Part shown: one piece after another, positions 1 to 11,000 of the stretch | How the letters are laid out: each line of letters starts with the position of its first letter | Numbering within the stretch: the first letter of the stretch is position 1 | Assembly (NCBI RefSeq): GCF_902806685.2 | Contig: NC_048538.1 | Span: 4,836,001 to 4,900,000 of the forward strand | Direction: 5' to 3' | Length of the DNA: 64,000 nucleotides | DNA from: Maniola hyperantus | Taxonomy: Eukaryota; Arthropoda; Insecta; Lepidoptera; Nymphalidae | The notes under the pieces: model-generated | Told to the model about the DNA's origin: nothing | The model's database searches: none | What the model saw: the letters and a program-made list of their open reading frames with translations, nothing else | Made by a program: the position numbers and the translations under genes

Positions 1-16
1 CGGGCATCAGCTAGTT
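1..16 (+). repeat. RepD 3' terminus fragment
   Basis: The window opens inside a RepD copy: 'cgggcatcagctagt' is the conserved right terminus found in many copies here (for example at 18916 and 58536). It lies in or just beyond the first intron of the minus-strand exonuclease gene. Confidence 0.7.
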
Positions 17-226
17 GGTCATATTATGTTTAGAAAGGGTGTGAAGCATGAGCTGTGGATAAATCAAAAAGCCACCTTTTCCTTACCAGATGTAGGTACT
101 GTTAGGAACCAATCATAGTAAATAAAAGAAAAGGTGTGGAAAAGGTTTAGGGTCAATAGGTAGGTACTAGTTTTTTATTATTTTTACACAATAATATTAT
201 TTAAAATATCTGGATGATAAATATAC

Positions 227-354
227 CTGTATTTAAAGCGGTCTCCTGATAATATAGCGGTGAATTCGGCATCAAATCCGACAAAACATGAGCGTTTCAA
301 GTTTTTGGTTATGTTTTCCAGTTGCTCACTAAAGTTTTTTCTGGTGATCTCCAT
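227..354 (-). CDS. PARN/PNLDC1 (Trimmer)-family 3'-exonuclease, first coding exon only
   Basis: Reading the minus strand from ATG at 354-352 gives 42 codons plus two bases, ending at a good donor (CAG|GTATAT, exon edge 227). The peptide starts MEITRKNF, has a basic stretch, then CFVGFDAEFTAIL. This matches the N-terminus of the CAF1/PARN deadenylase family, where a Glu-x-x-Arg-x-x-Phe start is followed by the DEDD exonuclease Exo I motif. Here that motif is Asp28-Ala-Glu30 in FDAEFT. The Thr after Glu-Phe resembles PNLDC1 more than PARN (which I recall as EFS). In Bombyx PNLDC1 is Trimmer, which trims the 3' ends of pre-piRNAs on mitochondria. The next exon was not found in 1-226 and must lie outside the window. 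The divergent neighbour is the MCO-like gene. PARN or TOE1-type relatives remain possible; the family call is firmer than the orthologue. Confidence 0.7.
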
Positions 355-650
355 TTTTAAACTGTAACGTAAAAATATTAGGAAAGTAGTGATTTCTTCT
401 TACAATACCATTAAATCATTAACATTTTCTTCTTCAATTTTTTTATTACAAAATGTTTTGATCATGATCATGTGTTATTATTTTCTGTCATCGATCATTT
501 TGTCATGTCATTTGTCATTGTCAATGTCAATCAACTGTCAAATGTTAGCGCCATAGAACCATAGTCTTATTCTGTTGTATTTACGGTTTTACCACGCATT
601 ACCTACACCAACTCTACAATAGAGAGAGTACCTTATTAGTTATTACGGTT
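355..650. promoter_or_regulatory. putative upstream region of the minus-strand exonuclease gene
   Basis: No ORF is visible. The stretch 455-550 is rich in tgtca/ttgtca words and contains an ATCGAT core at 491-496, similar to the DRE element of insect housekeeping promoters. Its position directly upstream of ATG 354 suggests promoter and 5' leader. No exact start site can be assigned. Confidence 0.35.
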
Positions 651-768
651 CACAAGGACGGAGGACCAGCCCGCTGACAGACAGACGGACGGATATAGTA
701 CGGGCAGCGGAAGCTTATTAATAGGGTCCCGTTGGCTTTGGCGGGTACGGACTACGGAACCCTCAAAA
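651..768 (+). repeat. RepA fragment (3' part)
   Basis: It has a gacagacagacggacgga run and ends in 'tacggaaccctcaaaa', the right end of RepA, most like the divergent copy at 58773-59018. Confidence 0.6.
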
Positions 769-1142
769 TGGCTTCTGCAATATACAATTTTGGCCAATTT
801 ATGAAAAGTTAACGTTACCTAACTTTGAATGCCTACCTACATTAGGGAGCTTTTAGTATTTAGGTAAATGTTCTAAAAAACTCATGAAAAAATGTCGTTT
901 TGATGGCAAATTAGCTTAGCTACACGCAATGTTGAACGATTACATAACCACATATCTACCTACCTTAAATATGCACTGGTACACACATATGTAGAGCGGG
1001 CCAAGGACGTTGGTCGGCTGCAAAGACGGACGTGGTGAAATAATATATTTCTATGGCAAAACCGCACTACCTAGCGTCTTTATTGTGAAACAGTAAATAA
1101 CAGTTCTGGCTTAGAATTTTTGTTTTCACTTTATAGCTTACC

Positions 1143-1185
1143 TACTAGCTGATGCCCGCGACTTCGTCCGCTTGGTCTTCTCGGT
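1143..1185 (-). repeat. RepD terminus
   Basis: 'ctagctgatgcccgcgactt' followed by cgtccgc is the reverse complement of the RepD right end. The body is missing. Confidence 0.65.
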
Positions 1186-1250
1186 CTTCTGCATTCGGGC
1201 AAGTACCTCAGCGTTAGACACCGTAGCCATCCAGTTTATGTAGAGCGTCC

Positions 1251-1435
1251 TTTTTTTTTTAAATAAGTATTAGCTATATTAAATGACTAATATTCCCCTT
1301 TCCTCTCCAACAAAGCGTAAAGCTTGTGCTAGGAGTAGGTAGGTACCCGTACGACAATAGTACAACGGGCCGGGTTTGAACCGTTGACCTTTCGGTTTTC
1401 AGTCCACTCCTTTACCCGTTGAGCTATTGAGGCTC
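1251..1435 (-). repeat. SINE-Phe (tRNA-Phe-derived SINE)
   Basis: On the minus strand it starts with a tRNA-like head: gcctcaatagctcaac, the GACTGAAAACC anticodon arm and GGTTCAAACCC (B box). It runs through 'ctcctagcacaagctttacg' to an A-rich tail. The A box, GAA anticodon position and B box follow tRNA-Phe. Sister copies lie at 22934, 52862 and 62037. Confidence 0.8.
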
Positions 1436-1621
1436 AACAATACTTTTAATTCTCCGATACATCCACTCAGCAAGTCCTCCACTAGAGTCGGATGATGTAG
1501 GTACTTAGCTATCTATGAAATGATGGATTAAGAATTAGACATGTTTCATTATCAAAAAGTAGGCCTCCGAAGCAACAATAACATCATTAGCGTTCGACAT
1601 TTAATATTCGCCGTGTCGTAA

Positions 1622-1658
1622 TATAAAATTACGTAACGCTGCAGTGAGAGTTCTCAGT
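1622..1658 (+). promoter_or_regulatory. core promoter of the MCO-like gene (TATA + initiator)
   Basis: TATAAAA at 1622-1628 is followed by the arthropod initiator TCAGT at 1654-1658. The initiator A (1656) lies 34 bases from the first T of the TATA box, close to the standard spacing. This predicts a 280-base 5' leader before ATG 1936. The prediction comes from sequence only; a start further upstream cannot be excluded. Confidence 0.5.
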
Positions 1659-1708
1659 TCAATCTCAGGCTCTGCAATTTACTTCCGAATTCGAGTCCGA
1701 GAGTTGGT

Positions 1709-1813
1709 ATGAAGCTGCATTTTTATGTTACAACACGCGGCAATATTGTTTCCATTCTTCCAGTCCAGTCGCCACTTGATAGTAGACTCGCGTGGTCGCG
1801 TATGTACTTATAA
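1709..1813 (+). other. upstream ORF in the 5' leader (34 codons)
   Basis: An ATG at 1709 opens 34 codons (MKLHFYVTTRG start) and stops at TAA 1811-1813. A second minimal uORF (ATG TTG TAA) is at 1873-1881. Both precede the main ATG and do not overlap it, so they may lower translation if the predicted leader is right. Confidence 0.4.
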
Positions 1814-1935
1814 TATTTAAATTAAAACTAACGACTTCTTACAAAACGTGCCTAGTTTTGAAACAAAATAAAATGTTGTAACCAAAGCCGTGACCGCGTG
1901 GGCTCGACTCGCACGTTCTAATTTTTTTTTTAAAT

Positions 1936-2080
1936 ATGGAATTAAATAAGAAGATGGTGGACTCCAGTCGTGATGTGATATGGAAACCTAATTACATGCT
2001 CATGTCCTTCCAAAGGATACTAGTGTTGTCAGTTATAATGGCTAGTGTGATTGTTGTTGTTTATTTCACGCCAATGCCAG
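1936..2080 (+). CDS. MCORP: MCO-like gene exon 1: cytosolic tail and membrane helix
   Basis: It encodes residues 1-48 plus one base, including the hydrophobic run 28-44. The ATG context has A at -3 and G at +4. The donor is CCAG|GTACGA. Intron 1 (1787 bp) holds SINE-B, RepD and RepA copies. Confidence 0.85.
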
Positions 2081-5000
2081 GTACGATTCTTGTACGTTAA
2101 TAAAAAAAGATTCCGACGGATTGAGAACCTCCTCCTTTTTTGAAGTCAGTTGATAAATAATTAATTCGTTAACTAGGTAGTGGTCTATTTCCACAGATTT
2201 TTCTTTAATTTTTTTTACTAATTGTTAAGTTGGAGCAAAGTCACATTTTGTAGGGGTTGGTAGTAGTTTTAAAGCGGTGATAGCCTTTGTGGCCGCCTTT
2301 TTTCAGAAGATCAAGGGTTCGATTCCGTGCACGCACCTCTAACTTTTCGGAGTTAAGTGCATTTTAAGGAATTAAATAACACTTGCTTTGGTGAAAGAGA
2401 ATATCGTAAGGAAACCTGCATGCTTAAGAACTGTCCATAATTTTCTCAAAAATGTGTGAAGTCTGTCAATCCGCACTGGATCAGCATGGCAGACTATGGC
2501 CTAAACCCTCCTCACTCTGAGAGGAGACCTGTGGTCAGTAGTGGGTCGGAAATTGGTTGATCATGATGATGATGACCTAACTTGTTGGCTTGTCCTTCAA
2601 TAACGCCACAACGGAGCAACTAATTGACCTGATTTTTATTTGGATTTAGTTAAATAGGCTACTTTTTATCTGGGAAAGTCAGAGTTTCCGAAGGATTTTT
2701 GTAAATCTAAATCCACGTGAACGAAGTCGTAGGCGTCAGTTAGTACCAAATATCCATACTATCCATGCTAAATATTATAAATGCGAAAGCGTGTCTGTCT
2801 GTCTGCTAGCTTTTCACGGCCCAATATTTTAACCGATTTTGACGAAATTTGGTACAGAGTCAGCTTACACCCCGCTTATTAGGACATAGGCTACGTTTTA
2901 TCTCGGAAAATCAAAGAGTTCCCATGGGATTAAAAAAATATCGCGGGCATCATCTTTACTAGACTAAAGTTATAGGTACTCATGTGTAGTAAGATACTCA
3001 GCTAGGTAATTTATGATGTTACGTAATTACATTGGACACCTGTTTTCAATACTTTCCCCTCCGGTTCAGTTAATTTTTACCTTCAGTCTTTAAGTAGGTA
3101 TTACAAGTAAAGGAATAAATCCAAAAACCGTGCATTTGTGGTTACATCACAAATAAAGTGTTCATGAACAAATAGTTCAATTTTCAAAGTAAGACATCTA
3201 TTAAACATGTTTCATATTGCACCAAGTAAGACTAAACACGCTGATAACACATTCATACGACGAAGTTGCAACCAAGCTAATCATCTATTCGCGAAAAGTG
3301 ATATTTTTCATCTCTCTCTCCATAGGTATAAATTAGCAATTAAGGATGTTATATCAAATTCTGCCTAGTTATAGTTTATACTTTAGTCGATTTCAGTTCT
3401 GTGTTCCATAAGTTTACCTACCTAGTTAGTTTTAAATACTCTGTGCCTAGTTTTTCATACGCATACTATGCCCGTGTGTTGTGGACATAATTCTTTATTA
3501 TAAGTGTTAATTTCTCATTGGAGACTGCTTTGGTTTAAGTGTTTATATATATATACTATCTAGTTAACTAATTGTAACTGTTTGTCTCTACAAAATAAAA
3601 TAAATAAATAAATAAATAAATTAAAACCAAGTGGGGTATTAGGCTTGACGTGTACATTCTAGAACAGTTTTTTATTTATTTTTATGCATTATAGTTTTTG
3701 ATTTATTGTGCAAAACGTCGAAAAATTACGACTGTAGTACGGAACCCTCGGTGCGCGAGTCTGACTCGCACTTGGCCGGTTTTTTTCTTATTTAGCATGT
3801 ATAAATTCTGCTACGTAATCATATCACTGTTTGGAATTATTCGCATTTTCTAATTTTTATTTTGCAGAAGAGTACTTTGAAAACTGTGATCGAGAATGCC
3901 ACGAACTGGACTGGCCCATGATTTGTCGAGTCAAACTAGTTATCGAGGTTTATAAGACATACAGCAAGTGAGTACAACAATCAATAGTTAAACGAATAAA
4001 TTTCGGTACAAAGGGGTATGGGTTTAATAGAAACTGCCATACCCCATCCAAGGTTAGCCCGCATCCATCTTAGATTGCATCATCACTTATTACCAGGTGA
4101 GATGCAGCCAAGGGCTAACTTGTAAATGAATAAATAAAAAAAACTAAATCGAATGATACGCGATACTGATGATGTTGTCTCTTTGTAACAGATCATGTAA
4201 TAGCTGTGCGGAAGATGGCAAGGATTGCCCTCCAATGTGCATCACAGCAGACGGTCGAGAGCGTGGCGTACTCTCAGCGAACAGAGAGCTTCCCGCTCCC
4301 GCTCTACACGTCTGTCATAACGACATCCTAGTTGTAGACGTGGTACACCGGGCGCCAGCCCATGCTCTCTCAATACACTGGCGCGGTCAGCCCCAGAAAG
4401 AAACCCCGTTTATGGATGGAGCACCTATGCTTACCCAATGTCCTCAACCAGCATACACCACATTCCAGTACAAGTTTCGCGCTTCCGCAGTCGGAACGCA
4501 CATGTATCACGCACATTCAGCCGCAGACGCTGCCGATGGTCTTGCTGGTGCATTCATTGTACGCCAATCACCACGCCTGGATCCAATGAGAAAACTATAT
4601 GACATTGATGCTACCGATCATACTATTTTCATAGCAGAGTGGGGACATTCCATGGGTCCGCTTGCTGGTGTCACGTCTAAAATTCCTGATGCTGAATCGC
4701 TTCTAATAAATGGCAAAGGGAATACCCCAGAATCTTCGGACGCCCCTCTATCACAATTCACAGTGGAGTATGGCAAAAGATATAGATTTCGGTTGGCTTA
4801 CGGAGGAGGCTTCAAAAGTTGTCCTGTTAATTTTTTTATTGAACAACATGCTCTCAATTTAGTAACACTTGATGGACATACAGTGCAGCCAGAATCAGTG
4901 AAATCAATCGAGTTAGGAAGAGGTGAACGAGTTGATTTCATTTTAGATGCTAAAAGATCGATTGGTGTGTACAAAATTAGAGTAGTTGCCGATAAATCTT

Positions 5001-8000
5001 GTCAAGAAGATTTGGAAGGAGAAGCTGAGTTGGTGTATAAAAGTAAAGATAACGTTTTAGTGAAAGATGAGGATGACAACGAGGCAGTGAACCGTGAATT
5101 TACGACAGTGTTCAGTGATAAGTGTGCCAGTGACGATGTATTGTGCCTGGACGAAGTCCATGCCGCAGAAAAACTCCCTGCAGAACTTACAAAAGTGACC
5201 GGAGATATAATTTATGTGCCTTTTAATTATTCCACGAGGCAGATTTCAGCGAAACGTGTCGGTGAGTATAATTATACACGTAGATCATAGAAAGTAACTG
5301 CATAATAACTAACAACCCGTACGTAATCTTAAAATATGAGACCATTGTTTTAATAGATGTTAGTTTTATTCAGCGAGGAAAATAAAACACGGTAGTATCA
5401 CTTTCTTGAAAGCTAATTATTTTTTTATGAACGTGTTAATTTGGTGCTGTTAAAATTGACAAATAGGTACGAGTTGTACTCACAATCGAACATCTTAGCA
5501 TTAATTGCCATTAAATAATAATATTATTACCTACAGACTTTAGTGTCGTATAGAGATATCTTTAACTTAACGTGTCATTAGTGAAACAAATTGTGCTCAA
5601 CTAGCAAAACAGTTAAATTAAAAATTGTAGAGCTAAAACGAACAATAATGATAAAAAACCGGCCAGGGTTCCGTAGCTTGGAAAGAGTTATTTAGTTACC
5701 TACTTAGATAAAATATTCTTCCGCCTCCAAAACAAATCAAAATCACAAATAAACAGTTCTAAAAAAATAAAGTCCTAGTTATTTCAGACTTTACAGTTAA
5801 GGGGAGCAAAACTTTCAGTTCAGTACCTTGCAGCATCAGGATTGAAGAGTTAGAACTTGGAATTCCATAACAAAATCTATGCTCGGCACTATATTATTGC
5901 ACCAGGAACAATTCCTGAATCTCTATGGTTTAGAAGTACAAGGGGCTTTATGGTTAGGCAGGTACTAGGTACCTACTGAAATAATCAGGTGTGACAGACG
6001 AACGGACGGAAGGTCGCAACATAAAGTTCTCTTTTTACCATTTTGGAATGGAACCGTAAAAACGTATGAAATTAAGTCCCGGAAAGTTCTCACAGCTCTA
6101 TTCATAATTAAAGTAAAGAAGGCAAAATTTAAAAACAACAATTATTTTCTTTTTGTAAGCAAAACGCTATTCAAACTTAATGATACCTAACTTAACCGTT
6201 ATCCGACTGACACATCTTAAAATCGACATAATAATAATTAATTACCTAATTAATTATTATTTTTTAGGTATTCCCGAGATTAGTTATTCTTGTAGATAAT
6301 TACGTATCTCTGGGAAATTACGTATGCTAAGTGAAGGTACAGTAGGCCGTAGAAAGTAATGTACATCGGCCTTTAGAATGACATATCGGCTTTGTAGAGC
6401 GTTGTCTCTGTCACTCATACTTATATGACGTTTTGTCTGTCTCAACGACCGAGACAACGCTCTACAAATCTCCTTCTAAAGGTCGATGCCTACGTTACTT
6501 TCTGCCGCGTACCTACTGTAAATTTATAATATACCTATGTTATAAATTTACAGTAGGTACGCGGCATATTAAGTTAGGCAGGTATATTAAGTTCTATTAG
6601 TAATGATAATTTGAACACAAAAGCTGCATGGAAACTGTATCCAAAGTATGTAATAGGTATGTATGCTTTAGAATAATAATAGAGGGGCTAGATATTTTTC
6701 CGATATAGGTAGGTAGGTCTAGATGCCTGCATATTTTGTAAGTAAACAAAGTATTTTGCATATTTAAACTATAATATAATCTCATTAGCCATAGCTCTTT
6801 ATTTCTCTTGTATGAACCATTGAAGTAAATTAGTTACCTATAGAAGAGCTACTTATTTGAAACAAAAATCGTGTTCTATGACGCTGCAGTTAAAACTGTA
6901 TGACACTGGACCAATGATGTTAGCAAAACAAGTTGCAGCCCATGATAAATAGCATTAGGTATTTAATTTTAAAGAATTATCAAAATAATAGGTACTTATG
7001 TGCAAATGTAAAATGCAAAATGCAAATCAGTTTTTTGCTGACTTGACCGTCAGCTCACCTCAGACTCAGTACTGAGTCAGTTCACCTCTGCTCTTGAGCC
7101 GGTTTTTCTACTCTGTAATCATAGAATCCTTGCCAAGGTCGTATTTAACTACTTTACTCATATATTATATATAACTAACTAGCTTATGCTCGCGCCTTCG
7201 TGCGCGTGGACTACACAAATTTCCAACCCCTATTTTACCCTATATAACATGTTAATATAAATATTATGGAGTTTTAGTAGCTAGGTATAATAATTATTAT
7301 GGTCAGCATTTAGTTGCGTTGGGTAGGTACCTAATACACTTTGTTTAGGAAACTTTATGAAGGTTAAGTTTAGCAATAAAAATGCAAATTATAAAGAAGT
7401 GAAACCTTGCTGCTTGTTAGGGAAAATGTACCTAATTATGAAACATTTTGTTTCGAGTTTAGCCAAGTTAGCGTCTCATATAAATTTCTGTCATGTCATG
7501 GTGATACCGGGTATTTTACTCTCTTGAAGATTCATGATTTACCCAAATTCATGATATCAGCTCACGGACTCAAAAATACATTAACAGGTGTGGCCGAAGA
7601 GTCCCATCTGAATCAAATCAGCCAATGAAAGAAAGAACCAGCTTATAATAAAGTCTCCTAACCGGGAAAAAATCCAGAACCTCGTGACTCTTTTTTTTCT
7701 TTAAAAAAAGAATACTAAACATGTTTCATGATTAATATATTTTCCTTTTCGCCTCCAACTAAGCATAAAGCTTGTGCTAGGAGTAGGTCGAAGTAGGACC
7801 TACGCCAATATTGCGGTGATTGCGACGGATGGGGTTTGACCCGCATGATTCGAAATTCAGTGGCCCTACCGCGGTTGTTTGACAGCTACAATGTCACGAT
7901 CGCAATCATCTCTGATTGGTTAATGCTCGCTCACTATTGGCCACAATGCATTGTTGCTCATTGTTGCAACAAGAATCGCACAAATTCAGCCAATCAGAAC

Positions 8001-11000
8001 CATTGAGATTGTAATAATGATGCAGGTTTTAGACAATCGCCCCGCAGGTTGAGTTATTGAGACTCTTAATTGAGAGGTAATGGCTGTCATCAACATATTG
8101 TATTAAAGCTAATAACACGGTACATTAAAGCGGGCATACTCGTAAGGAAAGCAAAATAATGAGTTGAGATATAATATCGGCGGCGTGCAACCGCAGCTGC
8201 AGTAATAGCACTTGATTGCCCCACGATGTCTCTACGTTTCGTAACACCATCGATTGCTATAAGAAGTGCTCACTTTTCATGGGCCTCATACACGGGGCGA
8301 CTTGTGGTCACAATCAAAACCTATATAAAAAGAAGAGAAATCTCAGGAACTATAAAGCCTACAAACATGAAATTTGGAAGGAATTTCTAGGACGTAGGTG
8401 TCACCTAAGAAACGGTTTTGAAAAATTCCCCCCCTAAGGGTCTGAAATGGGGGGTCGAAGTCTTCTGTTTAAAATAATATGATTGAAACAAACTAGCTAA
8501 TATAAACAACAAATAATACACATACACACACACGCACCCACACAAACACACACACATACACACCTTAACACACGCACACACGCACTCGCATACATGCACA
8601 CTACTATCACTTGTAATAGTCACCGGTATAACATATCCGACCTTAGAGCACCAAATTGTAATAACATTTATTCAAGTTTTTAGAAATGGAGAAGGCAACC
8701 CACTGTAATACAGTGTTTACTAGTGCAGGGGTTGCCCATTCATACGTCTACTAAACCTAGGTCTACTTAATTATTACTTGTTTTTTTTTATCTGTATCTT
8801 ATATGTAATTTAATATGTAATAATATCCAATAAATAAATTAAATAAATTATATCGAGCGGGGTGTCGTATGAAAGGTCTTCACCTGTACATTCTAAAACA
8901 GAAAACAGAAGGTTGTATGAAAGTCTTATGTCTCTGAATTGAAGAGACAAAGTTCCCAAGGAGTTATTACTTCCTACATCTATGAATTTTTCTATTATAA
9001 GAGACGTCTTCAAAGAGTTTGTTTGTATACATGATGAATAATGCGCATAAAATAAAAACATTTGACAGGCGAAAGTACCACAATTAGATTAGGACAAATC
9101 TGCCCCTTATAAATATGTATGAATGGTAATAAAGGGCCCGGACGAGCGTTCAATGCATATTGTATTATCTGCGATACCTTGGATCGGTTTGGATTTAGCG
9201 TAAATCGCTTTACTCACGAAATTAATGAAATATATAGGGATTGGATTAGATTAGAAATTGGTCTGTTGCCGTACATAAATGTACAATATGAGAAGTATGT
9301 ATAATGTATGTATAATATGAGAAGCACAGAATTTACTTCAAACTACCTAATTTTAACAATGGATCTTTAAGTGAATTCGTGTTCCAGTGTCATAATAAAA
9401 ATTGGTAAACCTAAAATAAAACATATAACAGCTGATATTGGTAGAGCATTGTTATGAACTCAACTGATATTTTAGACGTCGTCACAGTTAGGTGCTGAAC
9501 TGATAGACGTTCACCGTTGGGCACAGGTCCAGTACGCTTAGTACGAGATTTTATGTCTCACCAACGTTGATAGTATTCGAGTGTCGAAACACTTCCACAT
9601 TATACTAAACTGGATCTTAACTGACTTGTTTTAAAGCTCAAGTTTGTCTACACATCTACAGCCAGCGCTCCAAGCGGAAACGTTGCGAAAATAAAAACAG
9701 CGGCATTGAATTTTTGACTTCAATTAAGGCTCTTTAGGTCCATTTTACTTTGACGTTATTGTGTTTCGACTCTCAAATTCTAGCAACGTTGGTGAGACGT
9801 AAAATCTTATACTAAGCGTACCTACAGGCAGGAGTTTTCACACAATACACTCCACAATCTTATGCCGCTTGTGTCCGGCTCAGAATCTCTGAAAGAAGCT
9901 TCGATTCGCGCTACAACTTTTATTTTATTTTTATTTGATGAGAAGTTAGCCTTTATTTGCAATCTCACCTGTAGTAAATGATGATGCAATCTAGTGTCTA
10001 CTATAACATTGCGCTAACCTAAAAGGGTTGAGGCAGTTTCATTGTATCCATTGCTCTAATCGAATCGGCAATATTATGTCTTTGCACATTACACAGACCC
10101 CATGCCGATTCCATAAAGACTCGACTTACAGTAAAACATGGTACTTACTTTGAGCTTTATATCGTGCTTCTTACGGTGGAATTTTCAACATTCAATTGAG
10201 AGAAGCTTACGACGCGTGGACCAACCATGGACCACGCATTGTACATTTCAATTACACACATGTTGAAAACTACACAGTTGATATAAATATCGATATATTT
10301 CCATGCTTTACTATGACTTCAATCAGAGTGGAGTCGACGTCAAGTCGAGTCGAGTCTGTGTAATGTGCTAAACTTTAAGGTGGTAACTAGAATTATCCGA
10401 AGCTCCGCGCCACACCAGACCTGAGCTAATATAAAATTTATGAATTCTAAATAATATCTTTCCCGGCTGTACTCACGCGTTTAGTCGACGTTAGCCCGAT
10501 TAGTTTCGAACCCATCCGGGGTCCTTTTTCAAGGGAGTCCGTTCGCGCACGTGCCGCGGTTTTAACTGCGACCTGCGGAAAGGACCCCGAATGGGTTCGA
10601 AACTAGTCGGGCTAACGTCGACTAAACGCGTGAATACAGCCGGGACAGATATTATTTAGAATGGAAATCACTCAGGGTTGCTTAAACGCTAAAATTTATG
10701 AATTCTCAAATTGCCCGTGCCGGGAAGCTATCATGATACCTCTCATTTACAAAACCATAAAGCTAACCATTGAGCCATGACAAGGAGAGATTGACATAAC
10801 TAATTAACAAACTAAACAACTAAGTTATAGATGACAATAAAAAAAATGCTGTTTAGTTATTGTCAATAACTGAATTAAACAACTGCAGTTTATTAATTAA
10901 CAAGCTGCTATGCTTTTGAGTAATTATTTGTAGCGAGAGGTTTGCTAGTGAAATAACCAGACGAGAGTTTGAAAGCATCAAGTTGCACACTCATGGTAAC

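Noticed and set aside
1..226. Second exon of the exonuclease gene between the donor at 226 and the window edge
   Set aside because: Only a 14-base micro-exon could be fitted (between a ctaacag acceptor and a gtaagg donor); the encoded residues do not support PARN/PNLDC1, and RepD sequence follows.
4362..4589. 75-codon plus-strand ORF
   Set aside because: A shadow frame inside exon 3 of the MCO-like gene.
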